Part shown: in pieces, positions 9,675 through 17,744 of the stretch | Position numbering within the stretch: the stretch's first letter is position 1 | Layout of the letters: each line of letters begins with the position of its first letter | NCBI GenBank assembly: GCA_951813535.1 | Contig: OX638345.1 | Location: forward strand, 571,029 to 635,028 | Source: an uncultured Dehalococcoidia bacterium | Lineage (GTDB): Bacteria > Chloroflexota > Dehalococcoidia > Lucifugimonadales > UBA3495 | Direction of reading: 5' to 3' | DNA length: 64,000 nucleotides | Program-made: the position numbers and the translations under genes | The notes under the pieces: model-generated | Told to the model about the DNA's origin: nothing | The model's database searches: none | The model's input: only the letters and a program-made list of their open reading frames with translations

Positions 9675-10994
9675 CTATGCGGGAGCGCGCTGCCCGGCCA
9701 GTTCAGCGATCCTGGCGCCGGGGCGGTTGTCGCCGATGGTCCACACGAGAACGGCAGAGACCACCAGCAGAATGATGTTGGTCCAGATGGCGATCTCGTA
9801 GTTGCCGCGCAGGTCGAACATATACCCGCTGAGCGCCGAACCGATCCCCGATCCGATGGGCATCACCGCGAACATCGTGCCGTAAATCCGGCCCAGGTTG
9901 GTCGTGCCGAAGCCGTCGGAGGTGTAGGCCGCCGTGATTCCGACCACCGCGTTCCAGGAGAAGCCCACCAGCACCATCCCGATCACCAGCGGCACAACAC
10001 CCAGGGGCGGGATGCCCAGCAACGGTACGCCCATGGACAGCAGGACGACGACGAACCCCCCCATGCGCAACTGGTACGACGCGGCCAGCAACCGTCGTCT
10101 CCCGTATTGGTCCGACAGATGGCCCAACAGCAGCGCCCCGACGATGGCTGTGGCGCCAATGAGGCTGAACGCGCCCGCACCCACCAGAGGCGAAAAACCC
10201 AGATCGCGGGCGTAGGTCACGAAATGAGCATTCACGAAGCTCATCGAGTAACCTCAAACGAAATAGCCGAAGGTCAGCCGATAGAAGAACCCGGTGCGCA
10301 GGGCCTGTCCAAAAGTCACGTGGTCCTGCGCCGCCGTCGATGCCCGCGACCCGCCGGCGCCCGGTCCGCCCGCGCCGCCGGGAGCCTGACCGTAGGGCTG
10401 CAATCCCTTGTCTCCGGGCTGGTTCTTGATCAGGAACGCCCCGATGGGAAATATCACCACCAGCAGCAGCAGGCCGAGGAAGAGGTATGCCTCCCGCCAG
10501 TCCAGCAGCACGAGAAAGACGGAAGTGGCTGGCACCAGCAGCATCGCGCCCATGGAGCCGGCTCCGCCGTTGATGCCCAGGGTCAGCCCGCGTCGGGTCA
10601 GGAACCACTGGCTGACGATCTTGGTCAGGATGGGCCCGGTGCCCAGGGTGATGCCGGTGCTCATCACGCCGAACACCAGGTAAAGTTGCCACAGGGTGTT
10701 GACCGTTGGCAGCAGCACCAGCATGAAGCCCATGATGACCACGCCGCTCAGGGAGGCCCACTTGGCGTTGTACCGGTCGGCCAGGTACCCGGCCAGCGGC
10801 CGCAGCAGGCCCGAGATCATGTAGGTGATGCCGAAGGCCAGCGACAGGGTCCCACGGCTCCATCCGAACTCCTCGGTCATTGGATGCAGAAACACGCCGA
10901 ACGAGAACTGCCCACCCGACACGCCCAGGGTCACCATGGCGCAGCCGAAAACGACGTACCAGCCGTAGAAGGTGTTTCTGAACGTCGATACCAT
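9675..10994 (-). pseudogene. MFS transporter interrupted by one in-frame TGA
   Basis: Two minus-strand segments, 10994-10254 and 10244-9675, lie in the same frame. They are separated only by a TGA (10254-10256) and three sense codons. Read through, they give one 12-span major facilitator of about 439 residues. The first half starts MVSTFRNTFYGWYVVFG and includes RPLAGYLADRYNAKW. The second half has GHLSDQYGRRRLLAA. The stop falls in helix 7, in the context FGYFV-stop-GYSMSF, where homologous porters often carry Cys; TGC or TGT to TGA is a single-base change. A nonsense pseudogene or a strain polymorphism is most likely. Read-through or recoding is possible but unsupported, and so is a sequencing error. 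The substrate is unknown; the family resembles monocarboxylate/oxalate-type porters. Confidence 0.8.
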
Positions 10995-11171
10995 GGCAGT
11001 GGTCGACCATACCTGACGGGTGAGCCGCCCGTGCTTGCTGCGCGGGCGCAGGGCTGGCGCAATAGTAGATGCACGGAAGACCGTGCGCAACCGTCGCGCC
11101 GACCGCGGCGACGCCGACCGCGATTCGGCCTATGGTATGCTGGTCATTACTTTGGGCCGGAGGGTTTCGAG

Positions 11172-11720
11172 ATGGCACGGGTTCCTTACGTCGCACGGGA
11201 AGAGTTGGACGCGGACGGGCAGGTGATTTACGACCGGATCCGGGAGGACCGGGGAGCGGCGGACGTGGGCCTGCAGTTCCGGGCCCTGCTGCACAGTCCG
11301 CAAGCCGCCGGCTATCTCACATCCATGGGCGCTACGCTCCGGTTCCAGTCGTCCATGTCGGACGACCTCAAGGAACTGGCGATCATCCTCGTGGCGCGGG
11401 AGTGGGATTCCGGCATCGAGTGGACGGGGCACGCCGTGGCCGCCGCCAACGCCGGCGTCAGCGACGAGGCCATCGAGGGCATCCGTACCTGGAAGGCGCC
11501 GGACTGCCTGGAGGGTCAGCAGGCTGCCGTCGCCCGCTTCGTGCAGCAGATGATCCGGGAAAAGGACGTATCCGACGAAAACTTCGAGGCGGTGCGGGAG
11601 TTCCTCGGTGACCGGGGCGTCGTCGACCTGACCATGACGGTTGCCTACTACTCGGCCCTGGCGCTGGCGCAGATCGCTTTACAGCCGGAAATGGGCGGCG
11701 ACCGAGTGTCAACGCTGTAG
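11172..11720 (+). CDS. Carboxymuconolactone decarboxylase family protein
   Basis: This 182-residue protein starts at 11172 after GGAGGG. The AhpD/CMD-like helical domain is visible in LKELAIILVAREWDSGIEW and TGHAVAAANAGVSDEAIEG. The usual redox CxxC of AhpD is absent: the W-D-S-G-I-E-W stretch holds no Cys. It therefore resembles the non-redox CMD-type proteins that often accompany degradation genes. The substrate is unknown. It is divergent from the MFS gene, with 177 bp between the two starts that may hold both promoters. It may be co-transcribed with the TPR gene that follows. Confidence 0.8.
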   Translation: MARVPYVAREELDADGQVIYDRIREDRGAADVGLQFRALLHSPQAAGYLTSMGATLRFQSSMSDDLKELAIILVAREWDSGIEWTGHAVAAANAGVSDEAIEGIRTWKAPDCLEGQQAAVARFVQQMIREKDVSDENFEAVREFLGDRGVVDLTMTVAYYSALALAQIALQPEMGGDRVSTL

Positions 11721-11777
11721 GGCTGGCCAATACGCTCAGCCGGTGATTGGCGGGGCGTGAAGGCGGATGATCGCGCC

Positions 11778-12962
11778 ATGAGCGACGCAGTCGCGGACAA
11801 GTTGCTGGGCCGGTTGGCCGGCCTGCTGGAGTGGCACGGGTTGGGATCGGCCGCGCTCACGCCACGGCCACGCGGCGGCCGCCTGACCGGGGAAGATGCC
11901 GCCGAGGTCGCCGCCCTGCTCGACCAACTGATGGAAGCGGACGCCGGGCTGGAGCAGGGGCAAAGCCCCAGGAGCTTGATCTTTGGGAACGGCTGCTTCG
12001 CCATCGGTCGGTATCCGGAGGCGTACACCGTGTACCACGGTATGGCCGCACAGCGCCCCGACGATTTCGCGGTCAGGTTCAACCTGGGCGTGACCTGCCT
12101 GCGCCGTAGAAGGCCGGCAGAGGCGGTCGACGCCCTGAGCGCGGCGCTGGAGCTCGACGCCGTGGCTGCGCCGGCTTATTACCAGCGGGGAAACGCCCGG
12201 GATGATGTGGGTGATCCTGAGGGCGCGTTGGCCGATTACGCGACGGCGATTGACCTGGACCCGCTCTATCTGCAGGCCTACTACAACCAGGGAATCGTGT
12301 TGAACAACCTGGGCAGGTACGCGGACGCCATTGCCGCCTTTGACGCGGTGGTGACCCTGCGACCCGACATCTCCAACGCTTACCTGAACCGGGGAGTGGC
12401 GCGGGACGAACTGGGTGACGGAGCGGGCGCGGTGGCCGACTACGACGTTGCGCTCCGGCACAACCCGGACAACGCCGACGCTCGCTTCAACAAGGCGCGT
12501 GTCTGTTACCGGCTGGGACGATACGACGACGCGGTGACGAACTACACCGCCGCCATCGAACTACGCCCCGATGACGTCGAGGCGATCAACAACCGCGGGC
12601 TGGCCCACGACGCACGGGGAAAATACGCGGAGGCCATCGCCGACTACGACGCGGCGCTGCACCTGCGGCCGGACTTCGCGGAGGTGTTGAGCAACCGGGG
12701 CGCCGCACGGGAAAGCCTGGGCGATACCGAGGCGGCGTTGGCCGACTACCTGGAAGCGCAGAAGGTGGTGCCGGAATTTGCCGCCGCTTACTACAACGCA
12801 GCGCGGCTGTACGCCGACCGGGGAGATATCCCCAATTGCGCGGAGCAGTTGTCGGAGGCGGTGCGTCTCCAGCCGGGGCTTTATGCCGAGGCCGAGTCTG
12901 ACGAGATGCTGGGCTGGGTGCTGGATCTGTCGCGTTTGCGGGATGCGCGGGAGGGTGGCTAA
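11778..12962 (+). CDS. TPR-repeat protein
   Basis: This soluble protein of about 394 residues is almost wholly built of tetratricopeptide repeats, about nine units from residue 75 onward. They follow the consensus A-Y-x-N-R-G-x-A-x-x-x-L-G-D (for example AYYQRGNARDDVGDPEGAL). The ATG at 11778 is taken as start; a GTG at 11757 in the same frame is possible. No signal peptide or catalytic domain is seen. Its role is presumably as a protein-interaction scaffold. The stop is 8 nt from the convergent plsY-like gene. Confidence 0.85.
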   Translation: MSDAVADKLLGRLAGLLEWHGLGSAALTPRPRGGRLTGEDAAEVAALLDQLMEADAGLEQGQSPRSLIFGNGCFAIGRYPEAYTVYHGMAAQRPDDFAVRFNLGVTCLRRRRPAEAVDALSAALELDAVAAPAYYQRGNARDDVGDPEGALADYATAIDLDPLYLQAYYNQGIVLNNLGRYADAIAAFDAVVTLRPDISNAYLNRGVARDELGDGAGAVADYDVALRHNPDNADARFNKARVCYRLGRYDDAVTNYTAAIELRPDDVEAINNRGLAHDARGKYAEAIADYDAALHLRPDFAEVLSNRGAARESLGDTEAALADYLEAQKVVPEFAAAYYNAARLYADRGDIPNCAEQLSEAVRLQPGLYAEAESDEMLGWVLDLSRLRDAREGG

Positions 12963-12970
12963 AAGCCACC

Positions 12971-13711
12971 TCACGAGGGGCGCGGGGTCTCGCTCTCGTC
13001 GTCGGGCGGGAGAACGTCCAGCAGGATTGCCTCTTCGCTGAGACGGGCGGCTTCGCCGAGGACTTCGGGCCGGTCTTCGATGAGGATGTCGGGGTCGACC
13101 GCCGCAACCTTGTCCGGGCGGTGGTCGGCATGGGTGAGGATGTTGTGGGTCACGACCACCATGGCCAGCGCGGTCAGTCCGAACATGACGGACCAACTCT
13201 GTCCGTGCAGCATGTTTAAGGCCAGCATCGCGCCGAAACCCAGGAAAATGCCAAGGGAGGAGCGGAACGCGGAGCGACGGAACAGCAGCACCGTAACGAT
13301 CCCAACGGCAATGCCCACCAGGATGTACCAACTGAGGTAGGCCAGCGACACGCCGACCAGGACGACCATCCCGTCGCCGCCCTTGAACCCGGTGAATATG
13401 CTCTTCCAGTGGCCGGCGATGGCAGCCGCACCCGCGACAATGGCGGCCAGCTCGGGCACGCCCAGCATCCAGGCCACGACCACGGCCACCGCGCCCTTGA
13501 TGACGTCGCAGGCGAAGACCAGCATGCCGCGTCGCCGTCCCACGTGCCAGAAGACGTTGGCGGTGCCGGCGCGCCGGCTGCCGGTGGCGAAGATATCGAC
13601 GCCCTTCAGGCGAGCCACCAGGTAGGCGAAGGGAATGCTGCCCAGGAGGTAACCGACCAGCGCCGCCGCGAGCACGCGGGGGATCAGGGGCAGAAGATCG
13701 TCAAAAAACAT
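12971..13711 (-). CDS. plsY: PlsY-like glycerol-3-phosphate acyltransferase, divergent motifs
   Basis: The 246-residue membrane protein has about six to seven hydrophobic segments and the three PlsY motif regions in order: GSIPFAYLVARL (about residue 26), GSRRAGTANVF (about 47) and GHWKSIFTGFKGGDGM (about 100-115). PlsY transfers acyl from acyl-phosphate to glycerol-3-phosphate to start phospholipid synthesis. The motifs are unusual: the common GSGNxGATN is GSRRAGTAN, and the common GGKG is GGDG. Substrate specificity may therefore differ, or this may be a paralog. The C-terminus carries an extra acidic tail. The ATG at 13711 is chosen; a TTG at 13723 is possible. It is the last gene of a same-strand run with a methyltransferase and a Tes-like radical SAM gene. 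Confidence 0.75.
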   Translation of the reverse strand: MFFDDLLPLIPRVLAAALVGYLLGSIPFAYLVARLKGVDIFATGSRRAGTANVFWHVGRRRGMLVFACDVIKGAVAVVVAWMLGVPELAAIVAGAAAIAGHWKSIFTGFKGGDGMVVLVGVSLAYLSWYILVGIAVGIVTVLLFRRSAFRSSLGIFLGFGAMLALNMLHGQSWSVMFGLTALAMVVVTHNILTHADHRPDKVAAVDPDILIEDRPEVLGEAARLSEEAILLDVLPPDDESETPRPS

Positions 13712-13767
13712 CAAAAAGAGCAATCAGCCGGTCGGGTGGGCGAGAATGATAGCACAGCGGGTTGCAA

Positions 13768-14559
13768 TCAGTACGGATTGCGTCCCAGGTATAACCAGTA
13801 ACCGATCTGGCCGCGAGACACGGATTGCTCCACTCGATCCAGCAAGCCGGGGGCGGATGCGGCCCAATCCGCACTGAGCTCGGACGAGGGCATGCCCACG
13901 GCGCCGCCCAGGGCCAGCTTGCCCCGCAGGTCGGCCAGCAGCGTGACCACTTCGGCGCTGAGGTCCTCCGGTTCGCCCGTGATGAAGCCGGAACGCTCCA
14001 GGAGGCGTTGATATCCGTCGGCGGGCAGGGCGTCGGTGAGGCAGAGCATCATGCCCACGGTTCCGTCCAGCTCCGGCGGCAGGCTGCCGGGCTCGACCGT
14101 CACATCGGAGATGCCGACCACGCCACCCGGCCGGAGCAGACGGCGCACCCGCGAGATCGCGGCTTCCTTGTCCACGAACAGGCTGGTGGCGCACTCGATG
14201 ATCACGGCGTCAAACGCGCCCTCGCGGAAGGGTGGTATCTCGGCATCGCCTCGCACGAAGGCGACGTCCGCGGGCACGGGCTGATCCAACGCGCGCCGTC
14301 GGGAGGAAACCGAGGCTTCCGATCCCAGCTCCAAACCCACCACGTGGCAGCGGAACACCCGGGAGATGGCCGTGGCGCTGGTTCCCAGTCCGCAGGCGAG
14401 GTCCAGCACGCGCCAGCCGGCCCGCAATCCCATGGCGCGTCCCAGCCGGTTGGTGGCGCGCAGCCCGCCGGGATGCAGGCTGTCGCCCAGGATCAGGCGG
14501 GCCAGTTCCGACGAGTAGAGATCGGCGCAGCAGATCTTGGCGGCATAGGTATCGAGCAT
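13768..14559 (-). CDS. Class I SAM-dependent methyltransferase
   Basis: The 263-residue protein has the Rossmann methyltransferase motifs: VLDLACGLGTSA (motif I, about residues 51-62), VVGLELG (acidic motif II), FDAVIIECATS (motif IV) and LLRPGGVVGISD. The N-terminus carries CCADLYSSELARLILGDS, which is not part of the general fold and looks like a subfamily signature. The gene starts 12 nt after the radical SAM gene ends and precedes the plsY-like gene by 56 nt. Co-transcription suggests a shared pathway, possibly membrane-lipid modification (inference). UbiE-like or arsenite-methyltransferase-like roles cannot be excluded. Confidence 0.8.
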   Translation of the reverse strand: MLDTYAAKICCADLYSSELARLILGDSLHPGGLRATNRLGRAMGLRAGWRVLDLACGLGTSATAISRVFRCHVVGLELGSEASVSSRRRALDQPVPADVAFVRGDAEIPPFREGAFDAVIIECATSLFVDKEAAISRVRRLLRPGGVVGISDVTVEPGSLPPELDGTVGMMLCLTDALPADGYQRLLERSGFITGEPEDLSAEVVTLLADLRGKLALGGAVGMPSSELSADWAASAPGLLDRVEQSVSRGQIGYWLYLGRNPY

Positions 14560-14571
14560 CGAACTCGAGCC

Positions 14572-16032
14572 TTAAGCCTGTTCTGCCCGGTCACGTGAGA
14601 CGGAAAGGATCTTCTGCCGGCCCTGCTCCATGGTCAGCTGCTCACGGATCTGTTCGCGGTAGCCCACGGAGTTGTAGGAGCAGAAGGGGATGGCGCGACC
14701 GTCGGGCGTAAGGATGCCGACGCAGCACTTCATCACCTGCTTGACGTTGAAGGTCCAGGCGTCCAGGAAGTCCTTGATGGCGATCTGGAAGACGTGGTCC
14801 TTGAGATGGTTGATCTCGTAGGGAAGGTCGAGGCCGGGTCCGCAGGCGCACTCGAACTGCCCGGCGGTCTGCTCGGTGCCGGCCACGGCGGAGGCGGACC
14901 ACAAGCCTTCCAGTGCGGTCTGGATGTCGGCGGCGTTGGGTGGCTTGGGCAGGGCGCGGTTGGTGATGTAGTCCAGGTACTGGTCGATGTCCAGCAGGCG
15001 AGGCAGCGGCGTGACGGTGTCGCCATCCACGAACAGGTAGGAGTTCACTTGGCAGGTGGGGAAACAGCACGGGACCGGAACGAAATCCTCAAGGACAAAG
15101 CGGCCGTCGGTCTGTTCCACGATGCCGTGGATGATGTCAGGGATGGTGACGCGGGTCATGGGGTCGAAATCGATGTGGCGGCCCACATGGGTTACGGGCT
15201 GGAAGACGACGCCGCGCACCGCCGGGTGCTTCAGGCCGAACTCGACGATGCTGCCCACCTCGTCGGTGTTCACGTCGCGCTCGATGGCGGCGACCAGCAC
15301 GGCGGTCATGCCGGCCTCGGCCAGGCGGTCCAGGGCACGCATTTTGGTGTCCAGCAGGGGCTCGCCGCGGATGGTCAGGTAGGTCTCCTCGCGGAGGCCG
15401 TCGAACTGGAAGTAGACCACCGGGTCCAGGGCCTGCATCTGCGCCAGGAACCGGTCGTCGCGGGCCAGGCGCACGCCGTTGGTGTTGATCATCACCTGGC
15501 GGATGCCTCGGTCCTTAGCAGCCTGGATCATCTCGGGGAGCTGGGGATGGATGGTCGGCTCGCCGCCGCTGAACTGGATGACTTCGGGATCGCCCTCGAT
15601 CTCCACGAAGCGGTCCAGCATGGACTCGACCTGCTCCAGGGTGAGGTTGTAACCGGCGCCGGCGTTGGCGAAGCACACCGGGCAGTCGAGGTTGCAGGCG
15701 GTGTTGACCTCGATGAGGGCTAGGCAGATGTGCTGCTTGTGCTCAGGGCAGAGGCCACAGTCCAGCGGGCAGCCGTCCTTGACCTCGGTGCTGAAGTCCA
15801 GGGGGATGGTGCCGGGTTTGTTGAACCGGATGCTGCCGACGTACATTTCGGCGTCGGAACTGATGATGCCCTCAAACCAGCCGTGCTCGGGGCAGCGCTT
15901 GCGCATGTAGACCTTGTTATCGCGGATGATGACTTGGGCGTCGATGACGGTTTTGCATTCGGGACAGATGGATCGGGTGAGTTCGTGGAAGATATAGTCG
16001 GCGTCCTGCTTTATGCGGTTGGTGGAAGACAA
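14572..16032 (-). CDS. Tes/MJ0619-like radical SAM protein
   Basis: The 486-residue protein has an N-terminal rubredoxin-like Cys segment (CPECK near residue 19 and RCPEHGWFEG near 45). An auxiliary cysteine cluster follows (CPLDCGLCPEHKQHIC, about 88-103), then the radical SAM motif CNLDCPVC (about 113-120), and further C-terminal cysteines (CCFPTC, CACG, CC). This arrangement matches the MJ0619-type family that includes archaeal tetraether synthase, which couples lipid tails by radical chemistry. The TTG start at 16032 is supported by AAGGAG. The gene is followed within 12 nt by a methyltransferase and then by a PlsY-like acyltransferase, so a role in unusual membrane-spanning or branched lipids is an attractive inference. 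Other radical methylations remain possible. Confidence 0.75.
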   Translation of the reverse strand: MSSTNRIKQDADYIFHELTRSICPECKTVIDAQVIIRDNKVYMRKRCPEHGWFEGIISSDAEMYVGSIRFNKPGTIPLDFSTEVKDGCPLDCGLCPEHKQHICLALIEVNTACNLDCPVCFANAGAGYNLTLEQVESMLDRFVEIEGDPEVIQFSGGEPTIHPQLPEMIQAAKDRGIRQVMINTNGVRLARDDRFLAQMQALDPVVYFQFDGLREETYLTIRGEPLLDTKMRALDRLAEAGMTAVLVAAIERDVNTDEVGSIVEFGLKHPAVRGVVFQPVTHVGRHIDFDPMTRVTIPDIIHGIVEQTDGRFVLEDFVPVPCCFPTCQVNSYLFVDGDTVTPLPRLLDIDQYLDYITNRALPKPPNAADIQTALEGLWSASAVAGTEQTAGQFECACGPGLDLPYEINHLKDHVFQIAIKDFLDAWTFNVKQVMKCCVGILTPDGRAIPFCSYNSVGYREQIREQLTMEQGRQKILSVSRDRAEQA

Positions 16033-16045
16033 TGCGGCTTACTCC

Positions 16046-16801
16046 TTATTCCGGAGGGTTGGTCAGTTGGTTGCCATTCTGCACTGGGACATATGTGACG
16101 CCGAAATATTTGAGCTTAGAATCTGCGCTCACTTCAATGTCAGTCCCGGCCACTATGGGAACTGCCTGGCCGTTGAGGTTCCGTGGCTGGTACTTTTGGA
16201 GAATGATGCCCAAAATCTCGGCCCGGTCTGCGGCGCGGTACACGTCTTCATCGCCCACACGGTACGATGCTTCCACTACCAAGCAAAAGGGCTGGTGGTC
16301 GGATTCCCGGCGAGCGTAGATGAAAACGTCGGCGCGACTGAGGTTGCGACGCTGGTCGGGTGTGATCACGCCGGCCAGTGTGGCCTCGCTGGCGATGCGT
16401 CTCAGCTCCCGCTTGGGAATTAGCTCTTCATCTACCAAGCCGAGAGCTTCGGCAAAGATTTCGGGATTGCGCTCGCAGTAGAGTTCCAACCCCCAACCTT
16501 TCAGAGTGGAAACGTCCTGATTGGTGCGATCCTGGGCAGCAGTAAGTCTGGCAATAGCCTCGCGGATTTCGGCCATCTCTTTGTCGTGCCGGGCATCGCG
16601 CTCCACATTGGCGGCGTGCATTTCGGCGATGGCGCGGGCATTTTCAGCAACGGCTTTTTCTGTTCGTTCCTGCCCAGCCCGCATTTCGGCGATGGCGCGG
16701 GCATTTTCAGCCGACAGTTCAGCAGTCTGTTCCAGCAAGGCCCGGATTTCGGCAATGGCCATGGGTCCCGATTCGTCAGTTGGGTTAGCTGGCGTGTTCA
16801 T
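16046..16801 (-). CDS. Coiled-coil protein with predicted PD-(D/E)XK nuclease-like domain
   Basis: The 251-residue protein begins with a long coiled coil (about residues 15-105) that contains two copies of AENARAIAEM. A C-terminal alpha/beta domain follows, with ADVFIYARR and FCLVVEASYRVGDEDVYRAADRAEIL. The D...E-x-S arrangement resembles the DUF3782/COG5493 group of predicted nucleases, in which Lys of the PD-(D/E)XK core is often replaced. Such proteins are frequent lone genes in Chloroflexota and cyanobacteria. It lies 27 nt downstream of an orphan DNA methyltransferase and 13 nt upstream of the radical SAM gene on the same strand. Pairing with the methyltransferase is possible but unproven. 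Confidence 0.6.
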   Translation of the reverse strand: MNTPANPTDESGPMAIAEIRALLEQTAELSAENARAIAEMRAGQERTEKAVAENARAIAEMHAANVERDARHDKEMAEIREAIARLTAAQDRTNQDVSTLKGWGLELYCERNPEIFAEALGLVDEELIPKRELRRIASEATLAGVITPDQRRNLSRADVFIYARRESDHQPFCLVVEASYRVGDEDVYRAADRAEILGIILQKYQPRNLNGQAVPIVAGTDIEVSADSKLKYFGVTYVPVQNGNQLTNPPE

Positions 16802-16828
16802 GGCACTGGTCTCCGAAGGTGTAGACTT

Positions 16829-17662
16829 TCATGCTATCAGATTTGTCTGGTCAGGGACGCCGCAACCTGCCAGCCGCCGCCGCATCACGGCCACCGCTTC
16901 CGGGTTGTTGTCAATCAGCGTGAATTCCCGTCCCTCCCGGCATGCCGCCTCGCCCAGCGTGCCGCTGCCGGCGAAGCAATCGAGCAGGCGGTCGCCCGGG
17001 TTGGAGTGGATACGAACGATGCGGCTGACTATGGCCAGGGGCTTCTGCGTCGCGTAGCCGGTCTTCTCTCTGCCGGTGACGATGGTCTGCCACCACACGT
17101 CGGTGGGCGTCTTGCCCCGGGCGGCCTTCTCCGGTCCAACGAGGCCGGGGGCCATGTAGGGGATGCGGTCCATGGCGTCGTAGTTGAAGGTGTAGTTGCC
17201 CGGGTCTTTCGCGTACCACAGGATGTTGTCGTGCTTGGCCGGCCAGCGGGTCTTGGGCCGTCCGCCGTAGTCGTAGGCCCAGATGATCTCGTTAATGAAC
17301 GAGTCGCGGCCGAATATCTCGTCCAGCATCACCTTGCAGTAGTGGACCTCGCGGTAGTCGACGTGGAAGAAGAGGCTGCCGTGGTCGTCGAGCACCCGGT
17401 ACGCCTCCTCCATGCGCGGGCGCAGGAACCCGATGTAGTCGTCGAAGATGTCGGCGTACTCGCTGGACCCGACGACCTGCGTGCGGTAGCGGCGGCCCTG
17501 GAACCCGGTGCGGTCGCCGTCGGGATCGGGCGTTACCCTGATGCGGGTGCGGGACTGCGACTTGCCGGTGTTGAAGGGAGGATCGACGTAAATCAGCTGG
17601 AACGCGCGGTCGGGCAGCGTCCGCAGGACATCCAAATTATCGCCGAGTATAATCTCGCCCAT
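16829..17662 (-). CDS. Site-specific DNA methyltransferase (N4/N6-amino type)
   Basis: The 277-residue enzyme has motif IV (DPPFNTGKS, about residues 28-36) before motif I (DCFAGSGTLGEAA, about 228-240), the order of beta-class amino-methyltransferases. The start at 17662 has a clear GGAGG upstream; the longer in-frame extension lacks one. The middle region (KHDNILWYAKD and TGYATQKP) is typical of adenine- and cytosine-N4 enzymes. No canonical restriction enzyme is adjacent, so it is an orphan methyltransferase unless the coiled-coil nuclease-like gene 27 nt downstream is its partner. Its recognition sequence cannot be read from the protein. Confidence 0.88.
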   Translation of the reverse strand: MGEIILGDNLDVLRTLPDRAFQLIYVDPPFNTGKSQSRTRIRVTPDPDGDRTGFQGRRYRTQVVGSSEYADIFDDYIGFLRPRMEEAYRVLDDHGSLFFHVDYREVHYCKVMLDEIFGRDSFINEIIWAYDYGGRPKTRWPAKHDNILWYAKDPGNYTFNYDAMDRIPYMAPGLVGPEKAARGKTPTDVWWQTIVTGREKTGYATQKPLAIVSRIVRIHSNPGDRLLDCFAGSGTLGEAACREGREFTLIDNNPEAVAVMRRRLAGCGVPDQTNLIA

Positions 17663-17744
17663 CCCGTGCCTCCGATGCGAGGCCGCATTATCCCGTGCGG
17701 CAATATCGACCGTCAAACCGCCGTTGACGTAACAGGTGAGATCA

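Noticed and set aside
10241-10256. Selenocysteine recoding of the TGA in the MFS gene
   Set aside because: No selenoprotein of this transporter type is known to me and no SelB-type stem-loop was evident downstream; a nonsense change or sequencing error is simpler.
9636-11171. Very long plus-strand open frame running antisense through the MFS gene into the CMD-family gene
   Set aside because: It is His/Gln/Asp-rich antisense composition without family features; the real gene begins at the ATG with GGAGGG upstream at 11172.
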